NCBI GenBank assembly: GCA_011037195.1
Contig: JAAEAF010004263.1
Coordinates: 1-64,000, forward strand
Source of the DNA: Triatoma infestans
Lineage: Eukaryota; Arthropoda; Insecta; Hemiptera; Reduviidae
Reading direction: 5' to 3'
Length of the DNA stretch: 64,000 nt
Shown here: one piece after another, positions 63,001 to 64,000 of the stretch
Numbering within the stretch: the first letter of the stretch is position 1
Layout of the letters: each line of letters opens with the position of its first letter
Notes under the pieces: generated by a model
Seen by the model: the letters and a program-made list of their open reading frames with translations, nothing else
What the model was told of the DNA's origin: nothing
The model's database searches: none
Translations under genes and position numbers: made by a program

Positions 63001-63763
63001 AAAACCTGAAAAGAAAAACCCCTCTAAGGAATTCGTACTTACTGTTGGTGGATTTTAATTGAAAATCTTCGTGTCAGATTCGTGCGTATATCTAAACGGG
63101 ATCTCAAATTCGACCGTTCTGCAATTTTTCGTTTTTGAGATATTTTGTTCACACACACACACACACACACAGACAATTTCACTAAAAACATTTTTTTGCC
63201 CTTCTCAGGGGCCTCGACATATGTATCCACGGTAAAAATTCAGTTTCGAAATTTCGACTCCTTATAGTTAGTTCTACCTTTAAAATGAAATTAACATACA
63301 ATTTTTTCTGGCTCAGGGAAATCACCGAAATAGGTGATGAAATTATTTCCGTAATAGAAAGTGCTTGGTTTTATGTAAATATTTAGTGTGGAGGGGAAAG
63401 AGGAATGTGGGACAAACCTAAAAACAAAGAGAAAAGAAAGGAAAAACATAAAAAAATGACCCAGTATATTTATAACCAAAATTTGATGAGACGTCGTACC
63501 CCATCTGGTGTTGGTTCAGTAGTAGTAGTTGAATCAGCATCCGATGAAGCGCTACTATTACTGGTTGTAGTATCATCGTCTTCATCCTCATCGTCTAGTA
63601 GATCCGGCGGATAGGTTGGCAATGTTATCGATACTTTTCGATCGTCATCCTCATCGCTACCGCCTCCTCCGCCGCCCCCTCCGCCGCCTCCACCTGTCAG
63701 CACCAGTCGGCCAACTATCCTGAATACTATCCTGGTCAGCTGCTGGATCTTTCTATCGATCAT
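28520..63763 (-). CDS. Acidic glycine-rich, probably secreted protein of unknown function; five 3' exons over 35 kb
   Basis: Exons from splice sites and phases: 63500-63763, 50075-50198, 43795-43979, 30382-30555, 28520-28585. Joined they give 270 residues and a TAA stop, with every junction in frame. Order: a short hydrophobic-basic start, a run of twelve Gly, an acidic Asp/Glu segment, a Thr/Ser stretch, Arg-Ala-Lys-Arg and later Arg-Asn-Lys-Arg (both furin-like), two more Glu/Asp runs, a Gly/Ser linker, and a C-terminal domain with Phe-Leu-Phe-Asp-Ile-Ile-Arg, Pro-Gly-Pro-Leu-Thr-Arg-Leu-Phe-Val and Val-Asn-Phe-Lys-Ala-Arg-Leu. No signal peptide is visible; exon 63500-63763 starts at a splice acceptor, so the 5' exons lie beyond 64000. 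I think it is a conserved insect protein without a known role. Secretion and processing are inferred from the basic sites. The first junction uses a weak donor (GTACGA) and is the least sure. Confidence 0.7.
28946..29745 (+). pseudogene. Transposon remnant with DUF4817-like helix-turn-helix protein, broken
   Basis: The segment starts with ACAGGGTGGTCTATAACGAA, a common arthropod element terminus. At 29295 a frame begins Met-Glu-Cys-Phe-Ser-Thr-Ala-Glu, hits a TAG, then continues Ala-Glu-Ile-Val-Phe-Ile-Tyr-Gly-Phe-Cys-Asp-Gly-Asn-Ala. This is the recurrent N-terminus of arthropod transposon-linked DUF4817 proteins. Further pieces in shifted frames match the downstream region (Gly-Asn-Val-Arg-Asn-Glu-Glu-Asn-Val). 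Stops and frameshifts show it is dead. It lies in the last intron of the long gene. Confidence 0.5.
29870..29975 (+). repeat. Second partial copy of the DUF4817-like start
   Basis: Nearly repeats 29281-29354. Here the codon that is TAG in the first copy is TAT, so the frame runs on to Tyr-Gly-Phe before a TGA. The two pieces are about 600 bp apart in the same orientation. Confidence 0.6.
30051..30062. repeat. Run of 12 G in a GC-rich patch
   Basis: Twelve G in a row within 30020-30240, a patch much more GC-rich than its surroundings. A unit around CTCGCCTACAGCA occurs twice, near 30161 and 30200. The patch is likely mobile-element derived. Confidence 0.5.
30382..30555 (-). CDS. Long gene, fourth visible exon
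   Basis: 58 codons, phase 0-0, acceptor TTGCTGGTAG, donor CTT|GTAAGT. Encodes the start of the C-terminal domain, including Val-Pro-Gly-Pro-Leu-Thr-Arg-Leu and Leu-Ile-Gln-Asp-Leu-Ile-Leu. Confidence 0.8.
31230..31760 (-). repeat. Copy D of the dispersed repeat, reverse orientation, decayed
   Basis: Contains ATGAGAAAGTA at one end, AGCTCAAAAACGAAAAATAG, AGCGATTTTCTTTAAACTCGG and CCTCTAAAGTGCTATTTTAG, the landmarks of this family. Orientation is mixed, so it may be two fragments. Confidence 0.45.
32200..33700. other. Intron sequence, no feature
   Basis: AT-rich intronic DNA of the long gene. A short ATCATCGACCGGC fragment at 32738-32750 resembles part of the foldback family 2 arm. Confidence 0.35.
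33780..34793 (+). repeat. Copy E of the dispersed repeat (most complete)
   Basis: Contains ACTTTCTCTTACTCC at 33796-33810 and its perfect complement GGAGTAAGAGAAAGT at 34779-34793. Inside, a unit of about 300 bp occurs twice (33900-34190 and 34200-34500; each begins CACTTCCGGTTT then a TTTTCTTC-like run, and each has CTTAAAT(G/C)AATTTTCCCAGAG). A CA tract is at 34618-34668. The right end also forms a hairpin (CTCTTACTAGGAGTAAGAG). No coding capacity was seen, so it is a non-autonomous element. Confidence 0.65.
34800..38700. other. Intron sequence, no supported feature
   Basis: Very AT-rich intron of the long gene between 30556 and 43794. No exon, RNA gene or nameable element seen. Confidence 0.4.
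38741..38815 (+). repeat. Decayed half of a family 2 foldback arm
   Basis: GAAACTCGGCGAAGACCAAAATGAAGCGGGCTATCATG (38779-38815) aligns with the family 2 arm. Upstream TTGACGAT resembles the hammerhead core with C3 changed. The opposite arm is gone. Confidence 0.45.
39122..39229 (-). other. GC-rich island with splice-like borders
   Basis: 108 bp of clearly higher GC than the AT-rich intron around it. On the minus strand it follows AATTTGCAG and ends at GATCG|GTACGA. One frame is open and encodes two Trp-Pro-Glu repeats with cysteines. If it were a phase-0 cassette of the long gene it would give an in-frame TAG, so it is not a simple coding cassette. It may be an exon of another transcript or a repeat. 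Confidence 0.25.
41107..42110 (+). mobile_element. Penelope-like retroelement fragment with GIY-YIG domain and inverted flanks
   Basis: Between 41305 and 41860 frames read a piece of the C-terminus of a Penelope-like element. First comes Leu-Pro-Tyr-Val-Gln...Ala-Glu-Lys-Ile-Ser, then, after a frameshift, Ile-Pro-Cys-Ser-Cys-Gly-Glu-Asn-Tyr-Ile-Gly-Gln-Thr (41514-41552), the second half of a GIY-YIG endonuclease with its CxC. Further frameshifts and stops make it dead; the reverse transcriptase is absent. Flank 41107-41280 resembles 41925-42110 in reverse complement (shared GGGGCGGGCC versus GGCCCCGCCC), so the fragment sits between inverted terminal-type repeats. Confidence 0.6.
42660..43020 (+). 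pseudogene. 3' end of a non-LTR retrotransposon
   Basis: Reads Phe-Thr-Gly-His-Cys-Gly-Leu-Arg-Ser-His (42765-42797) then Pro-Asp-Pro-Phe-Cys-Arg-Val-Cys, the typical 'LTGHCGLRSHLY...DPFCRVC' segment near the end of such elements. After a frameshift it continues Glu-Cys-Leu-Ser-Tyr-Lys and ends before 43000. Confidence 0.55.
43795..43979 (-). CDS. Long gene, third visible exon
   Basis: 185 nt, phase 1 to 0. Acceptor AAATTTACAG, donor AGG|GTGAGT. Encodes an acidic run, Arg-Asn-Lys-Arg, a Gly/Ser-rich linker and Phe-Leu-Phe-Asp-Ile-Ile-Arg. Confidence 0.8.
44490..44535. repeat. (TA)n(TG)n microsatellite
   Basis: Alternating TA then TG repeats; the short frames across it are artefacts. Confidence 0.85.
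44882..46174 (+). mobile_element. Complete mariner transposon
   Basis: A 1293-bp element with perfect 28-bp inverted repeats (44882-44909 and 46147-46174; left end CGAGGGTGGTTTGAAAAG). It is flanked by TA on both sides (44880-44881, 46175-46176), the normal mariner target duplication. It carries one intact transposase frame. Perfect ends and an open frame suggest recent insertion. It lies in the intron between exons 43795-43979 and 50075-50198 of the long gene. Confidence 0.95.
45060..46202 (+). CDS. Mariner transposase (D,D34D)
   Basis: 380 residues. It would bind the element ends and cut and paste through a TA target. Seen: an N-terminal pair of helix-turn-helix regions (residues about 5-60 and 70-115, the paired-type DNA-binding part), the linker-type WVPRLL near 119, then the catalytic domain with Asp158 (TTDETWVHYY), Asp252 (HQDNARPHTS) and Asp287 (YSPDLAPSD). 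There are exactly 34 residues between the last two. I chose ATG at 45060; a GTG two codons upstream has no support. Odd feature: the frame passes through the right inverted repeat and stops at 46200-46202, 26 bp outside the element, so the last 17 or so residues are encoded by the repeat and flanking DNA. The usual stop has probably been lost by a small frameshift near the end. Confidence 0.93.
   Translation: MEKTEIRAVIKYFVKKGMKAKEIHADFQNTLGDSAPSYSTVAKWTSEFKFGRESLDDDPRSGRPKSATTPEFIAKVHKMVMEDRRLKVREIAEAIGMSSERVYHILTEELGMKKLSARWVPRLLTLDHKRTRLEMSEQSLARFQRNQQDFLRRFVTTDETWVHYYTPETKQQSKQWKHAESPPPKKAKAVRSAGKVMASVFWDAKGILLIDYLPTGQTITGQYYANLLDQLQEKIREKRPGLARKKVIFHQDNARPHTSVIAMAKLHELRYELLPHPPYSPDLAPSDFHLFPKLKIFLGGRRFPTTEELTAELERYFAGLEESHFRDGIKALEHRWTNALVYRETMLKNKSSSTEVKHFFLVHSENFSNHPRMILSSILY
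46300..47470. other. Intron sequence, no supported feature
   Basis: AT-rich intronic DNA; nothing nameable. Confidence 0.35.
47490..47760 (+). repeat. Copy G of the dispersed repeat, decayed
   Basis: Contains CTCAAACTCGGAATTTCAACAATG, CAATAAAAGTGGTGT, and GAAAATCCAGTAAGGAAGTGC. No ends recognised. Confidence 0.4.
49596..49860 (+). repeat. Possible solo LTR with upstream purine tract
   Basis: GAGGAGGGGGGA (49599-49610) immediately precedes TGTGGCAGTC, as a polypurine tract precedes an LTR starting TG. An internal TTTATAG could be a TATA variant. The 3' border (CCCACA near 49841 or ATCGCA near 49857) is not certain and no second copy is in the window. Confidence 0.25.
50075..50198 (-). CDS. 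Long gene, second visible exon
   Basis: 41 codons plus 1 nt. Acceptor AAAACACAG, donor GGAG|GTTAGT. Encodes Arg-Ala-Lys-Arg and a Glu/Asp-rich run. Confidence 0.75.
52098..52136 (-). ncRNA. Hammerhead-like motif, left arm of family 3
   Basis: Minus strand: CCA, TTGAAGA (C3 is T), extra A, stem II GGCC/GCTGCC region, GAAAC, TTA where the other arm has GTA, TGGC. Stem I CCA/TGG pairs. Core position 3 and the triplet are altered, so probably inactive. Confidence 0.35.
52406..52637 (+). repeat. tRNA-derived SINE with 9-bp target duplication
   Basis: A box TAGCTCAGTGG (52416-52426) and B box GGTTCGATCC (52459-52468) with about 32 bases between them, as in tRNA-derived SINE heads; the tRNA 3' half is not completed. 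The body runs to a GATGCGCTTTAAATT end with an A tail (52625-52637). The 9-bp duplication TTGAACCAA flanks it (52397-52405 and 52638-52646). It inserted inside foldback family 3. Internal RNA polymerase III promoter implied by the boxes. Confidence 0.85.
52851..52891 (+). ncRNA. Hammerhead-like motif, right arm of family 3
   Basis: GCCA (851-854) pairs with TGGC (888-891) as stem I. Between them: TTGACGA (C3 is T, otherwise CUGANGA), extra A, stem II GGCA/TGCC, GAA, the palindrome ACGT and cleavage base A (a GUA triplet, which hammerheads can cut). Same architecture as families 1 and 2, with different stem sequences, and covariation that keeps stem I and stem II paired. Confidence 0.45.
52926..53185 (+). 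pseudogene. 3' end of a non-LTR retrotransposon
   Basis: A single frame to the stop at 53183-53185 includes Leu-His-Gln-Ile-Gly-Ile-Lys-Asp-Thr-Pro, Pro-Ile-Cys-Asn-Ser-Gly-Glu-Lys-Met-Asn-Lys-Asp-His-Leu-Leu-Val-Cys, and a tail ending Arg-Thr-Met-Met-Gly-Glu-Leu-Pro. This is the C-terminal zinc-knuckle region of a non-LTR element. It directly abuts foldback family 3. 5' truncated. Confidence 0.6.
53252..53330 (+). repeat. Possible tRNA-derived SINE head, decayed
   Basis: Starts GGCACCACGATAACTGAACGG and has AGTTCGATTCC (B-box-like, 53309-53319) at the expected spacing. The D and anticodon stems do not pair well, so this is not a working tRNA. The unit continues into AT-rich sequence without a clear end. 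Confidence 0.4.
53340..54550. other. Intron sequence, no supported feature
   Basis: AT-rich intron with A-rich low-complexity runs. Nothing nameable. Confidence 0.35.
54560..55418 (-). pseudogene. 3' end and 3' UTR of a non-LTR retrotransposon
   Basis: On the minus strand, one frame from 55418 gives Ser-Arg-Leu-Ile-Thr-Gly-His-Gly-Phe (about 55295), then after a frameshift Gly-Asp-Asn-Gly-Asn-Cys-Arg-Cys-Gly-Met-Glu-Glu-Thr-Ala-Glu-His-Ile-Leu-Leu-Ser-Cys (55246-55184), the C-terminal zinc-knuckle signature. Downstream to about 54560 is T-rich sequence whose long hydrophobic frame (54487-54996) is typical of an element 3' UTR read by chance. Confidence 0.55.
56400..56745 (+). repeat. Possible LTR fragment
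   Basis: Sequence less AT-rich than its surroundings, then AATAAATAAAGG and AAATAAATTG (56650-56674), then TCATTTACTATCAGTGACAACA, which resembles the R-U5 end of a gypsy-type LTR. No paired LTR or internal gene is seen, so this is a weak call. Confidence 0.25.
57062..57100. repeat. ATT trinucleotide microsatellite
   Basis: A nearly perfect run of ATT units with one ACT. Confidence 0.85.
57110..61060. other. Intron sequence, no supported feature
   Basis: AT-rich intron of the long gene, with TA tracts near 58468-58490 and A runs near 59928-59941. A protein-like tract around 59480-59560 on the minus strand is too weak to name. Confidence 0.35.
61095..61480 (+). pseudogene. Non-LTR reverse transcriptase C-terminal remnant
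   Basis: Frames read Arg-Pro-Leu-Ile-Arg-Pro-Met-Leu-Lys-Tyr-Ala-Ser-Glu-Asn, then Leu-Asn-Lys-Lys-Asp-Glu-Gln (about 61108-61173), stops, then Arg-Leu-Ser-Trp-Val-Glu-His-Ile-Phe-Arg-Met (61291-61326) and later Trp-Arg-Arg-Pro-Gly. This is the 'LIRPVLxYGxExWTLxKxDE ... RLRWxGHVxRM' block that follows the reverse transcriptase in many arthropod elements. Dead. Confidence 0.6.
62110..63290 (+). repeat. Copy H of the dispersed repeat, near the first visible exon of the long gene
   Basis: Contains AAATTAAGTTTAAAGAAAATAG, GGAGAAAATCGCGAAAACC, TTTTTCGTTTTTGAGATATTTTG, a CA tract (63152-63174), ACTAAAAACATTTTTTTGCC and a degraded CTTATAGTTAGTTC end. Apparently composite of two copies. Confidence 0.5.
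63500..63763 (-). CDS. Long gene, first visible exon (Gly12, acidic)
   Basis: 88 codons, phase 0 to 0, after acceptor TTTACACAG; the next codon is ATG, so it might be a start codon after a 5'-UTR exon. It encodes a basic-hydrophobic stretch, twelve consecutive Gly, Asp/Glu runs and a Thr/Ser stretch. Donor GGG|GTACGA is weak; the frame stays open to 63470. Confidence 0.6.
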
Positions 63764-64000
63764 CTGTGTAAACACCCCCTCTCTAATTTTCTTTTTAATG
63801 TATATCTACACCTCTAATCACTCTAACATCCTATTTCCCGTCTAGTACTAACTTATTATTATGATTATTTTATTGCAATTTATTTACATAACACTGAAGG
63901 GCAGCGTGATTTAATTCAATTAAAACTTAATTATTTTTTTATGAATAGACATTAATTGATAGTTTTTAATGGCTTTAATTGAAATAAAAGACTAATTATC

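Noticed and set aside
63405..63614. Ser-rich plus-strand frame
   Set aside because: It is the antisense of the Asp/Glu-rich exon of the long gene.

Overview
This window is eukaryotic and most likely from an insect. It is AT-rich, has large introns with ordinary GT-AG splice sites, and is packed with degraded arthropod-type mobile elements (mariner, non-LTR tails, Penelope-like, tRNA-derived SINE, gypsy/errantivirus-like env and LTR). A hemipteran is my guess from the repeat content, but the sequence alone does not settle the order.

Three host genes can be supported, all on the minus strand. (1) At 12190-20000 is a complete 12-exon gene for a 594-residue secreted or membrane-anchored protein made of tandem cysteine-rich EB/EGF-like modules, with an N-terminal signal peptide and a C-terminal hydrophobic anchor. 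I rebuilt it from splice sites with consistent phases. (2) At 22327-23730 is an intronless gene for the U3 snoRNP WD40 protein RRP9/U3-55K, with a CACGTG E-box about 55 bp upstream of the start codon. (3) At 28520-63763 are the last five coding exons of a gene spread over more than 35 kb. It encodes an acidic, glycine-rich, probably secreted protein with two basic, furin-like sites and a compact C-terminal domain. Its 5' end lies beyond the window.

Layout. 1-1168: 3' end of an endogenous retrovirus-like element (env C-terminus, polypurine tract, LTR). 1169-12000: repeats, including two copies of a foldback repeat, remnants of non-LTR elements, a 150-bp inverted pair and a 670-bp foldback. 12190-20160: EB-module gene and its TATA box. 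20647-20935: another foldback. 22327-23790: RRP9 and E-box. 23800-28500: intergenic. 28520 to the end: the long gene, whose introns hold a DUF4817-type remnant, a Penelope-like GIY-YIG fragment, an intact mariner, a SINE nested in a foldback, several non-LTR 3' tails and many copies of one dispersed repeat.

The most unusual signal is in the foldback repeats (2243-2580, 5610-5929, 20647-20935, 52059-52925). Each arm carries a hammerhead-ribozyme-like motif: a CUGANGA-type core, a short stem II, GAAA, a minimal palindromic stem III (ACCGGT or ACGT) and then a NUH cleavage triplet. Penelope-like retroelements are known to carry hammerheads with reduced stem III. A Penelope-like fragment in this window also has inverted flanks, which makes a common origin plausible.
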